Assembly: GCA_044353505.1 (NCBI GenBank)
Contig: JBILBU010000023.1
Coordinates: 1 to 35,090 of the forward strand
Length of the DNA stretch: 35,090 bases
Direction: 5' to 3'
Origin: Pollutibacter sp044353505
GTDB taxonomy: Bacteria > Bacteroidota > Bacteroidia > Chitinophagales > Chitinophagaceae
The notes beneath the pieces were generated by a model. That model was not told where the DNA came from, made no database searches, and saw only the letters and a program-made list of their open reading frames with translations. This document shows, one piece after another, positions 7,881 through 15,563 of the stretch (position 1 is the stretch's first letter; each line of letters opens with the position of its first letter). A program made the position numbers and the translations under genes.

Positions 7881-7925
7881 CCTTACATGCGGCATATGCA
7901 TTGAGTCTGTCTGATCTTTATGCAT

Positions 7926-8735
7926 TTAGTCCTTGCCCTTAAATGTATTCATCGATCCGTACACTCCAAATACCTTTCCGAGTAAAAAGTCGAACCACCG
8001 CTGCGGTACAACACCCTTGAAAAAAGGCATTGCATAAACCAGCCAAGGCATGCGTGCAAATATTTTATTTTTTTCGATGGCTCTTATGACCCCCTTTGCC
8101 ACCCGTTCAGGTTTGAGCAGTGGTATTATTGGAGATTGCACGCCCTTAAACATACCGGTATCGATATAATAGGGGGTAATGGTGCTTACCCTTACGTTTG
8201 TCTTTGACTGCTCAAGTTCTAGCCTCAGGGTTTCACTCCAGCCAATCAATCCCCACTTACTGGCCACATAGGCTGACAGCTTAGGGTGAGATGCCATTCC
8301 AGCCGCAGAAGCAATATTTACGATATGCCCTTTTTTTCTTTCAATCATTCCTCCCAATAGAGACTTCGTGAGGTACATGCAGGCATTGAGATTGATGTTG
8401 ATTGTTGTTTCAATTTCATCATCTGAATGGTCGATGAATAATTTTCCTGTAACAACCCCTGCATTGTTGATGAGGATATCAACATGACCACAGGTAGATT
8501 TAATTTGGGTTGCGGCTTCTTGGATTGAGGATCTTGATGAAAGATCTACTTGAATAAAACTGGCTGTCACCCCCTTTTGACTAAGCTCGTTAGCAAGAAG
8601 CTTCCCTGCATTATCATTGATGTCTAATATCATAATATGGTTGGCCTCTTTTTCTCCACATAGTCTAGCCATCAGGCTACCAATTCCGGAAGCTGCTCCT
8701 GTAATAACTATATTTGATGACTTGATCGTGCTCAT
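7926..8735 (-). CDS. Short-chain dehydrogenase/reductase (SDR) family oxidoreductase
   Basis: 269 residues, a classical SDR. The cofactor motif TGAASGIG is at residues 12-19, NNAG at 90-93, and the catalytic Ser143, Tyr156 and Lys160 (YVASK) are all present. Asp38 after the second beta strand (ILDIND) suggests NAD(H) preference. The extra ~50 residues after the core (MPWLVYAMPFFKGVVPQRWFDFL) are typical of SDRs related to retinol or long-chain alcohol dehydrogenases and may touch the membrane. It is divergent from pnuC across a gap of about 40 bp. The substrate is unknown. Confidence 0.85.
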   Translation of the reverse strand: MSTIKSSNIVITGAASGIGSLMARLCGEKEANHIMILDINDNAGKLLANELSQKGVTASFIQVDLSSRSSIQEAATQIKSTCGHVDILINNAGVVTGKLFIDHSDDEIETTININLNACMYLTKSLLGGMIERKKGHIVNIASAAGMASHPKLSAYVASKWGLIGWSETLRLELEQSKTNVRVSTITPYYIDTGMFKGVQSPIIPLLKPERVAKGVIRAIEKNKIFARMPWLVYAMPFFKGVVPQRWFDFLLGKVFGVYGSMNTFKGKD

Positions 8736-8774
8736 AGTATGGGCAATTTAGATTTTACTTATCATATTTTAATC

Positions 8775-9368
8775 ATGAGCCCTTTAGAGATTCTTGAAAT
8801 TATTGCAGTAATCTCTGGGATTGCTTCTGTCTGGTTTTCTTCAAAGGAAAGTATTTGGGTATATCCCATTGGTCTGTTCAATACGGTTATTTATATCTAC
8901 CTCAGTTTTAAGGGAGATCTTTTTGGCGAGGCCAGTGTGAATTTATTTTATACCATCATGAGTATTTACGGTTGGTATAATTGGTTGCGCAGAGGCAAAG
9001 ATCATCAATTGGTTGTGAACATAAGTTACTCGTCCAAGGTAGATTGGGCCGCTCAGCTGTTATTTTTTATTTCTGTATTTCTAGTCATTTATTTCTCGCT
9101 TTCCTTTATCAAAACTGCATTTGCTCCCGGCACAATACCCTGGGCAGATGGAATCGCCTCAGCATCCGCGTTTACTGCCATGTGGCTGATGACAAGAAAA
9201 AAAGTTGAGAGTTGGATATGGTGGCTTGTGACCAACATTATTTCTATCCCACTATTTTACGTAAAAGGATATACATTAACAGCCATTTATTATAGTGTAC
9301 TTCTTGTGCTTGCAGTAGTTGGATTAAAAGAATGGAGAAAAAAAGCCAATGAACAATCAATATCCTGA
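8775..9368 (+). CDS. pnuC: Nicotinamide riboside transporter PnuC
   Basis: 197 residues from the ATG at 8775. An in-frame ATG at 8739 is only three bases from the divergent SDR start and would leave no room for promoters. The sequence has about seven membrane helices and the PnuC signature: a SIWVYPIGLFNTVIYIYL block, then LFYTIMSIYGWYNW containing the WxxW substrate motif. PnuC moves nicotinamide riboside by facilitated diffusion and depends on intracellular phosphorylation for trapping. The kinase gene overlaps its 3' end by 20 bases, which supports NR rather than thiamine (PnuT) specificity. Confidence 0.88.
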   Translation: MSPLEILEIIAVISGIASVWFSSKESIWVYPIGLFNTVIYIYLSFKGDLFGEASVNLFYTIMSIYGWYNWLRRGKDHQLVVNISYSSKVDWAAQLLFFISVFLVIYFSLSFIKTAFAPGTIPWADGIASASAFTAMWLMTRKKVESWIWWLVTNIISIPLFYVKGYTLTAIYYSVLLVLAVVGLKEWRKKANEQSIS

Positions 9369-9942
9369 GAAGATTATAAAGATCGTTGCCATTGGTCCGG
9401 AATCAACTGGCAAGAGCACCCTATGTGCGCAGCTTGCTGCACATTTTTCCACCGTGTGGTGTCAGGAATACGCAAGGGAGTATTTGCTTCAACACGGCAC
9501 TAATTATACATTTGATGACTTGCTTGATATCGCAGAGGGTCAATTGATACTTGAAGACGATTCAGTAAAGGTGGCCGCTAATCTTTTCAATCAATACCAA
9601 TCTTCTGGACCACCACTGATTTTCATTGATACGGATATGTATGTGATGAAAGTCTGGTGTGAGTTTGTGTTTGGGAAATGTCATCAACGAATACTAAATG
9701 AAATTGCAGAAAGGAAATATGATGGGTATCTTTTGTGTAAGCCTGATATTCCATGGACAGAAGATGAGCTTCGAGAATATCCAGAATTGAATACCAGAGA
9801 AAAACTATACGGCAATTATAGAGATCTTCTCATCAATCAGCAGGTGCCATGGACTGAGGTTTCAGGAGATGATCCGGGGAGAACAAAAAATGCCATAGCC
9901 TGGGTTGAGCAATTGGTGCTATCGGTAAATACTAAACAATAA
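9349..9942 (+). CDS. Nicotinamide riboside kinase, NadR C-terminal-type ATPase
   Basis: 197 residues. The P-loop GPESTGKST is at residues 16-24, followed by CQEYAREYL and a FIDTDMYVMKVW segment, as in the ribosylnicotinamide kinase domain of NadR. The N-terminal adenylyltransferase domain and the HTH of enterobacterial NadR are absent, so this should phosphorylate NR to NMN only. It overlaps pnuC by 20 bases, implying translational coupling of uptake and trapping in NAD salvage. The adenylylation step must be encoded elsewhere. Confidence 0.85.
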   Translation: MNNQYPEKIIKIVAIGPESTGKSTLCAQLAAHFSTVWCQEYAREYLLQHGTNYTFDDLLDIAEGQLILEDDSVKVAANLFNQYQSSGPPLIFIDTDMYVMKVWCEFVFGKCHQRILNEIAERKYDGYLLCKPDIPWTEDELREYPELNTREKLYGNYRDLLINQQVPWTEVSGDDPGRTKNAIAWVEQLVLSVNTKQ

Positions 9943-9960
9943 AGCAATAATTATTTTTGT

Positions 9961-11634
9961 ATGGCAAATATCTTCTCTCGTCTTTCAAATCAGGCATTGC
10001 GAATCCTTTTTTATTCTCTGTGGGCTGTGCTAAGTCTTGTTCAGGCCTGGGGCACAGAACTCTTTGATGACGAAGCTTATTATTGGGTTTATTCCAGATT
10101 TCTTGATTGGGGATACTTTGATCACCCTCCTGTTATCGCTGTGCTCATTAAGATGGGGACATTTTTATTCCCTGGCGAATTCGGTGTTCGTTTCTTCATT
10201 GTCATAATCGGCATTATTGCCATATATCTTATTGAATACCTCACCAAGCCGAAAGACCTGAAACTGTTCTATGCTATTATATTGAATATTGCGATTTTGC
10301 AGATAGGTGGAATTATAGCAGTGCCGGACATCGCATTGCTTTTTTTCACGGTAATGTTTTTCATCACCTACCAGCATTATCAAGAAAAAAGCGGGATCCT
10401 TCAGGCCGTATGCCTATCCCTTATTATTGCATTGTTGTTGTATAGCAAGTACCACGGCATTCTGATTATTTTAGCTACACTCCTATCCAATATGCGATTG
10501 TTGAAGCGTCCTATGACCTGGCTCGTTGTTGTTCTATCCATGCTGTTGTTTTTGCCACATGTTCTTTGGCAGATGAACCATGGCTTTCCATCTATAGTTT
10601 ACCAGTTACATGGGTGGGTCTCTCCGGTATATAAAATTTCATTTACAACCGATTATTTGCTTGGCCAATTATTGATTGCAGGTCCATTGCTTGGGTGGTT
10701 ATTTATTTGGTCAGCCTTAAGAAAAAAACCTGTCGACATGTTGGAAAAGGCAATGTTGTGGTCGATCATAGGCGTTTATGCAGTGTTTTTAATCAGTTCA
10801 TTTGGAAAACGAACTGAGGCAAACTGGACAATACCTTTAATCGCTCCATTAATTCTTCTTTCTTATCGGTATCTGATTACGGACGAAAAAAAAGCAAGAT
10901 GGGTGTATTTAGTACTTCCTTATTCTCTTGTGCTCATATGCATTGTTAGGCTATATATGTTTCTGGATATCCCTCCGTTTAAATTCATGCCCAAAGATGA
11001 ATTTCATGGCAATAAGCAGTGGGTTTCGGAGGTTAAACAAAAGGCTGATGGGCGCTCTGTTGTTTTTACGAATTCATATCAACGGCCATCTAAATACTGG
11101 TTCTATAGTGGAGATACCTCTTTCACTTTGAATGCCTATGGATATCGACAAAACAATTATAATCTCTGGCCATTAGAGGCAAGCCTTCAAGGGAAAAAAG
11201 TCATGGCTGTGGGCTCAATGAATCCTGATCTTGCTCAAGATTCAGTGAAGCTTCCTCGGCTGAAACTTGCCATCACCTATATCGATTCTTTTGACTCGCA
11301 CTCACAAGTTATGATTGAGCAGGAAGATGATTTGTTGCATTATGCTGATGGAGAATTGAGTGCAAGGCTATTATTTAAGGCAGTCGACTCCACTGAACTC
11401 ATTAGGGCAATAGCGCAGCAACCTGAATTGATATTGATTGTTTATCAAAAAGGGAAAAAAGAGGCTGTTGTAATCCCTACGGGTCTGCAAGTAACTGAAG
11501 AAGCTGCCAAAGGACTTTCCATAAAAGTAAAACTGCCAAAGATGACTGAACAAAAATATTTCATCAGGTGGGGACTCTCAAATTCTTTACAGGCGCCAAC
11601 AATTAATAGCAGGATATATACAATGGTGAATTAG
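9961..11634 (+). CDS. ArnT/PMT-like (GT83-type) membrane glycosyltransferase
   Basis: 557 residues with many membrane helices in the first ~330 and a soluble C-terminal part. The first periplasmic loop contains DDEAYYW (residues 36-42), followed by GYFDHPP. This is the acidic metal/lipid-phosphate-binding signature of the dolichyl-phosphate-mannose transferase/ArnT fold. These enzymes use polyprenyl-phosphate sugars to modify lipid A, glycans or proteins on the periplasmic side. It starts 18 bases after the NR kinase. Its TAG stop overlaps the TAA stop of the convergent mtgA gene at 11631-11634. Donor and acceptor are unknown. Confidence 0.82.
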   Translation: MANIFSRLSNQALRILFYSLWAVLSLVQAWGTELFDDEAYYWVYSRFLDWGYFDHPPVIAVLIKMGTFLFPGEFGVRFFIVIIGIIAIYLIEYLTKPKDLKLFYAIILNIAILQIGGIIAVPDIALLFFTVMFFITYQHYQEKSGILQAVCLSLIIALLLYSKYHGILIILATLLSNMRLLKRPMTWLVVVLSMLLFLPHVLWQMNHGFPSIVYQLHGWVSPVYKISFTTDYLLGQLLIAGPLLGWLFIWSALRKKPVDMLEKAMLWSIIGVYAVFLISSFGKRTEANWTIPLIAPLILLSYRYLITDEKKARWVYLVLPYSLVLICIVRLYMFLDIPPFKFMPKDEFHGNKQWVSEVKQKADGRSVVFTNSYQRPSKYWFYSGDTSFTLNAYGYRQNNYNLWPLEASLQGKKVMAVGSMNPDLAQDSVKLPRLKLAITYIDSFDSHSQVMIEQEDDLLHYADGELSARLLFKAVDSTELIRAIAQQPELILIVYQKGKKEAVVIPTGLQVTEEAAKGLSIKVKLPKMTEQKYFIRWGLSNSLQAPTINSRIYTMVN

Positions 11635-12305
11635 GGCTTAATGATTTTTTGAATATCTGTATCTGACGATAGGTTGTTCATTTGCCTGAGCACCCATGGA
11701 TATTTAATCGAAACATACCGCGAGAGTGGCTTTACACTGTGTTTAATTGGATTATTCAAACTGGCGGCAATCATTGCTGCTTCAGACCTTGTGAGTTTAG
11801 ATGCGGGGTGGTTAAAATATTTTTTTGATGCTGCTTCAATTCCAAATACACCTTTCCCCATTTCAGCTTCATTCAGATATACTTCAAGGATTCTCTTTTT
11901 ACCCCATATTATCTCAATCATAAAAGTGAAGTACACTTCAAGTCCTTTTCTTACCCAACTTCTGCCCTGCCATAAAAAAACGTTTTTTGCAACTTGTTGA
12001 CTAATGGTTGATGCCCCACGAACGCGTCCAGGCTTTTTTTTGTTGTAGGCCAGTGCCTTTTTAATGCTCTTGATGTCAAATCCATTATGGTCTGGGAAAG
12101 ATTGGTCCTCGGAGGCCATTACAGCAAGTTTAGCATGCTGAGAAATTTTATTCATCGATATATGGGTTCTGCTAAAGCCGTTGCCCCTAATCATACTCGA
12201 GAGTTGTGTAATGGTTATTGGCGGGCCCACAAATTTTAGAATAATAATGTAAAGGAGTTGGAATACGAATAGGTAAAGCAGAATCTTTTTAATCAGGGCA
12301 ACCAA
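11631..12305 (-). CDS. mtgA: Monofunctional biosynthetic peptidoglycan transglycosylase
   Basis: 224 residues with a TTG start, six bases after the stop of the upstream gene; no ATG occurs before the conserved domain. An N-terminal membrane anchor (~residues 5-25) is followed by a GT51 domain: EDQSFPDHNGFD with catalytic Glu66, RGASTISQQ (97-104), KKRILEVYLNEAEMG (136-150) and FGIEAAS. There is no transpeptidase domain. It polymerises lipid II into glycan strands at the outer face of the inner membrane. As the third gene of a minus-strand run with a LysE-type exporter and a small hypothetical, it is likely co-transcribed with them. Confidence 0.9.
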   Translation of the reverse strand: MVALIKKILLYLFVFQLLYIIILKFVGPPITITQLSSMIRGNGFSRTHISMNKISQHAKLAVMASEDQSFPDHNGFDIKSIKKALAYNKKKPGRVRGASTISQQVAKNVFLWQGRSWVRKGLEVYFTFMIEIIWGKKRILEVYLNEAEMGKGVFGIEAASKKYFNHPASKLTRSEAAMIAASLNNPIKHSVKPLSRYVSIKYPWVLRQMNNLSSDTDIQKIIKP

Positions 12306-12311
12306 GTGAAA

Positions 12312-12872
12312 TTATTTTAAGGGTATATATTGAAGATAATATCGATTCCCCAATTTGATCGTATTTTTATGAAGTCTGTTGAGCACATAGCCCACAAGTG
12401 CTACGCCGCCGGATATAGCAAGCGTTTGGGCTTCAATTGGTTGTTTAAGGTATGCTGAATTAACCGTATGAAGAATTGCATAGCCAGTTCCTCCAATTAT
12501 GAACAGCGCCCCATTTTTTATGAATCCAAACCCTTTCGATGGTTTAATAATTTCGCGTACCTCGTTGATGTGATATCTTGATAATCCCACTGATATGGTA
12601 TCCCAAAATGTTCCTCCCAGGCTATTGTAGACTGAGCGCTCGTCATACGTGTTAATATATATACTGTCTTTATTGATTTTTTTTATCAACCCCTTTACAT
12701 CCAATCCCGCACTGCTGATAAAATGAATTTGTATACCAACCATATAGGTTTTTAGTGTTGTTTCAGGTCCCTTTTTCAAAACAATCATGTCTGATCCCTG
12801 GGCACAAAGGGGTAGGGATTCTCCAAAAAGAATCATCAGCAAAAAGATAAACGCTAAACAGGTGGTATTCAT
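12312..12872 (-). CDS. Secreted or membrane hypothetical protein
   Basis: 186 residues; I do not recognise the family. It has a clear signal peptide (hydrophobic residues ~5-24, AQG cleavage region). A beta-rich middle part follows, with VLKKGPETTLK and IKKINKDSIYIN patterns reminiscent of small SH3-like or 'DSIYI' Bacteroidota envelope proteins. Two hydrophobic stretches lie near residues 115-160. It sits one base after the LysE-family gene and six bases before mtgA, so a role at the envelope is plausible but not shown. Confidence 0.7.
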   Translation of the reverse strand: MNTTCLAFIFLLMILFGESLPLCAQGSDMIVLKKGPETTLKTYMVGIQIHFISSAGLDVKGLIKKINKDSIYINTYDERSVYNSLGGTFWDTISVGLSRYHINEVREIIKPSKGFGFIKNGALFIIGGTGYAILHTVNSAYLKQPIEAQTLAISGGVALVGYVLNRLHKNTIKLGNRYYLQYIPLK

Positions 12873-12873
12873 T

Positions 12874-13506
12874 TTATTGATTTAGAAAATAGATACTATA
12901 GATAATTGCAGCACCAAAGAGAATCAATATTCCCCCTGAAATCTTATTGATGATTCGAATATTGTGTGGAGTAAGGCTATGTCTAACTCTAGCTGCGAGC
13001 ATGACCTTCATGATGTCTGCCACAATATTAATCATCAGACAAATCCCGAATATTAAAATCCGTTCCGTGGTTGAATGTGAAGCTGCAAATGCAGTTGCAT
13101 TAATCAGCCAAAAAAGCATCACACTTGGATTGAGGGTATTGATTAGAAAGCCCGACATGAATGCTTTTGTAAACGCTTTTTTCCCAAACTGAACCAACAA
13201 AACATTTTTTTCCTCACCAAAGTAAACGTTTTTGAAAAAAAGGTAATATACCCCAAGCGAAATCACAAATAGTGCACCTGTATACCCAATTGGTTTTTTA
13301 AACTCGAGGGCATCCATCACAAGGGATGAAAACATATTGCTGATAACGACCAATATGATATCGCTAAGCCATACACCTCCAACAAAGCTAAAGCCACCTT
13401 TGTGGCCGTTATTAATACTTTGCTTTAAAATAGTAAATATTACCGGTCCAACAGAAACCGCCAATATCAATCCTAGCCCAACTCCTTTTATTATTGATTC
13501 AATCAT
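12874..13506 (-). CDS. LysE-family amino-acid exporter/translocator
   Basis: 210 residues with about six membrane helices. The N-terminal GLGLILAVSVGPVIFTILKQSINNG block is the LysE/RhtB signature, and NPSVMLFWL in the middle matches the second conserved block. Family members export basic or neutral amino acids or other small metabolites; the substrate is not readable. It starts the LysE-hypothetical-mtgA run, lying 18 bases downstream of the GH3 gene's stop, so it may even belong to that transcript. Confidence 0.82.
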   Translation of the reverse strand: MIESIIKGVGLGLILAVSVGPVIFTILKQSINNGHKGGFSFVGGVWLSDIILVVISNMFSSLVMDALEFKKPIGYTGALFVISLGVYYLFFKNVYFGEEKNVLLVQFGKKAFTKAFMSGFLINTLNPSVMLFWLINATAFAASHSTTERILIFGICLMINIVADIMKVMLAARVRHSLTPHNIRIINKISGGILILFGAAIIYSIYFLNQ

Positions 13507-13524
13507 CTCAGTGGTTTTAGAATT

Positions 13525-15051
13525 TTATCCCAGATCTGTTTTAATAAATGCTTTCCATTCTTCATAAAGGATGCCCTTCATTACTCTTGGGAACTTATGC
13601 TGACCACCTAATTTGCCTTTTTTTTCCATGAATTCCATGAACTTCTTTTCTGGAAGAACATCAAGCTGGATCTCCTTCAGCGCACTCTTTCTCTCAACCG
13701 AATAATCATCATTTAACTCCTTTAGTGCGTTATCAATGAGTGTAGTTAAATTGGCGATATCCACCTTGTCGTCTGTTCCTATAAACCAGTGATGACCAAA
13801 AGACCCATTCATAGGAACGCCCGCCACGGTAAATTCTGTAATCGAAATATTGAGTTTTTCTGATGCAACCTGAATGGCCTTATTCATGTTGTCTACGCTT
13901 AAATGCTCTCCAACAAGATTGAGAAAATGCTTGGTTCTGCCAGTGATAATAATTTCAGATTTTTCCTTGTTCACAAATCTGATCGTATCACCAATAAGGT
14001 ATCTCCATGCTCCAGCAGAAGTGCTGATGAGTAGCGCATAGTCTTTGTCTTCTGCCACTTCATCAATGAGTACTGAAGTTGCATGATTATTGAGGTTTCC
14101 ATCATCATCAAAGTTTTCCTCATTGAAAGGAACAAACTCAAAGAAGATATGCTCATTTAATACAAGCTTCATTCCTTCAGGATGTTGTCTATCCTGGTAG
14201 GCTAGAAATCCTTCAGAAGCAAGGTAGGTTTCAATATAGGTAATCGGCTTGCCTAAAAACTTTTCAAATCCTTTTTTATAAGGCTCAAAGGCGACGCCAC
14301 CATGACAGAAAAATGCAAGGTTTGGCCAAATCTCATGGATGTGCTTTAGCTTGTAGCGTTCGATGATCATTTCCATGCACATCTGTATCCATGCAGGCAC
14401 TCCAACCAGAATGCCAATATCCCAGTTTGGTGCCTCTTCAACAATGGCTTCAAGTTTCTTATTCCAATCTTTTGTCCGGGCAATTTTTTTCCCAGGCTTA
14501 TAAAAAGGGAAAAACCAGAAGGGTGCTTTTTTTGCAGTGATACCACTCAGGTCACCGGCGAAGTAACCAGGACCTTTTTGAAGGTCTGTACTGCCACCAA
14601 GCATCAGATATCCCTTGCCGATAGACTTGAAGGAAATATTTTCATAGTTTCTTAACGAGAGCAATTGTTTGAGCATAACGATCCTATTGCCCCTCATCAA
14701 ATCATTGGTTATTGGGATATACTTGCTTGAAGCTTCCGAAGTGCCTGAGCTTAAAGCGAAGTATTTAATTTTCCCAGGCCAACATACATCCTCGCTCCCA
14801 GTGAGTGTCAAATTCCACCATGCTTTGTACAAGCTGCTATAATCGAATGCGGGCACCAATTTTCTGAATGCGGTGGAGCTATCCGTTGATTTGAGTATTT
14901 CGCTAAACTTGAAATGCTTTCCAAAGTCTGTATACCTTGCTTTTGTCAATAACTTCTTAAGCACTTTGGCTTGTTGTCGCTTTGGTGAATTCCTCGGTAG
15001 GCTTAGTGCCCGGGCAATTGATTTAGGCAGATTGAATTCTAAGAACCGCAT
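13525..15051 (-). CDS. GH3 auxin-responsive-promoter family protein (acyl-adenylate fold)
   Basis: 508 residues from the ATG at 15051; a TTG at 15060 is the alternative. The sequence matches the bacterial GH3 family, which is related to plant acyl-acid amido synthetases. Visible features are the ATP-binding LSSGTSEASSKYIPI near residues 90-104, a WRYLIGDTIRF segment, and TGRTKHFLNLVGEHLS in the C-terminal subdomain. Plant GH3 enzymes conjugate amino acids to adenylated hormones; bacterial substrates are mostly unknown. A LysE-type exporter gene follows 18 bases downstream, so handling of an amino-acid conjugate is conceivable, but this is only context. Confidence 0.85.
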   Translation of the reverse strand: MRFLEFNLPKSIARALSLPRNSPKRQQAKVLKKLLTKARYTDFGKHFKFSEILKSTDSSTAFRKLVPAFDYSSLYKAWWNLTLTGSEDVCWPGKIKYFALSSGTSEASSKYIPITNDLMRGNRIVMLKQLLSLRNYENISFKSIGKGYLMLGGSTDLQKGPGYFAGDLSGITAKKAPFWFFPFYKPGKKIARTKDWNKKLEAIVEEAPNWDIGILVGVPAWIQMCMEMIIERYKLKHIHEIWPNLAFFCHGGVAFEPYKKGFEKFLGKPITYIETYLASEGFLAYQDRQHPEGMKLVLNEHIFFEFVPFNEENFDDDGNLNNHATSVLIDEVAEDKDYALLISTSAGAWRYLIGDTIRFVNKEKSEIIITGRTKHFLNLVGEHLSVDNMNKAIQVASEKLNISITEFTVAGVPMNGSFGHHWFIGTDDKVDIANLTTLIDNALKELNDDYSVERKSALKEIQLDVLPEKKFMEFMEKKGKLGGQHKFPRVMKGILYEEWKAFIKTDLG

Positions 15052-15334
15052 AATACGCAAGGTACTGCATTTGTAATTTTATTAAATTATTTATGCGGTA
15101 TAGCAATAATACGGCAATAGCATTACTGAAATTATTGACAAATACTTTTAGCCACTGACAAGCAGCTTGAATATGTATAATGCGGTTCATCAGCAACTTG
15201 CAATTGTATGAATTTTAATATGAATTCCTTATTATGCCAGTTTGCAAATCCAATCCACTTGTCTGGTTAAGAAATTGTAGCTCTTTTCGCATTTATCATT
15301 GCGAACCTTCTAGGCTGAATATTGTTTTGCTAGA
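15052..15334. other. Intergenic region between divergent genes, nothing recognised
   Basis: 283 bases, A+T-rich, between the GH3 start (-) and the small membrane protein (+). I see no exact TAnnTTTG/TTTG pair, no strong hairpin and no credible ORF. Promoters for both flanking genes should lie here. Confidence 0.5.
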
Positions 15335-15553
15335 ATGGAGCCTGAAGTAACAGCGTTTTTACAGCGTATTATAAGAACCCTTTCTTTTGCCTTATTGTGG
15401 CTGTTAATCAATACAATAGCGGGACTCAAATTTCAATTGGCAATCGTTGACGGAACCCATACGCTCGGAACCATATTGTTTTATTGCTGGTTTTTTCTTA
15501 GCCTTTACGCTTTGTTAAGGTTGTACAAGTTTTGGTGGAAGAAGCACTTTTAA
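15335..15553 (+). CDS. Small two-helix membrane protein
   Basis: 72 residues. Two hydrophobic segments (about residues 15-32 and 44-62) are separated by a short polar loop with a DGTHTLG stretch, and the C-terminus is basic (KFWWKKHF). The pattern PEV..FL.RI...LSF.LLW.L.N resembles small conserved Bacteroidota membrane proteins of about 70 residues that I have seen next to varied genes; no function is known. It stops 10 bases before the convergent M1 peptidase gene. The clean membrane-protein composition argues that it is real despite its size. Confidence 0.65.
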   Translation: MEPEVTAFLQRIIRTLSFALLWLLINTIAGLKFQLAIVDGTHTLGTILFYCWFFLSLYALLRLYKFWWKKHF

Positions 15554-15563
15554 TATCTCCAGC

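Noticed and set aside
7881..7925. Hairpin between the Nfu and SDR genes formed by repeated ATGCAT words
   Set aside because: Only 6 bp pair around an 18-base loop with no T run; too weak to call.
8736..8774. Thiamine or NAD-type riboswitch before pnuC
   Set aside because: Fewer than 40 bases separate the divergent SDR start and the pnuC start, too little for a known aptamer.
9952..9959. TATTTTTG as a promoter for the GT83-type gene
   Set aside because: The transcription start it predicts falls within the first codons of the gene (ATG at 9961), and no -33 element is present; the gene is more likely read from the pnuC operon.
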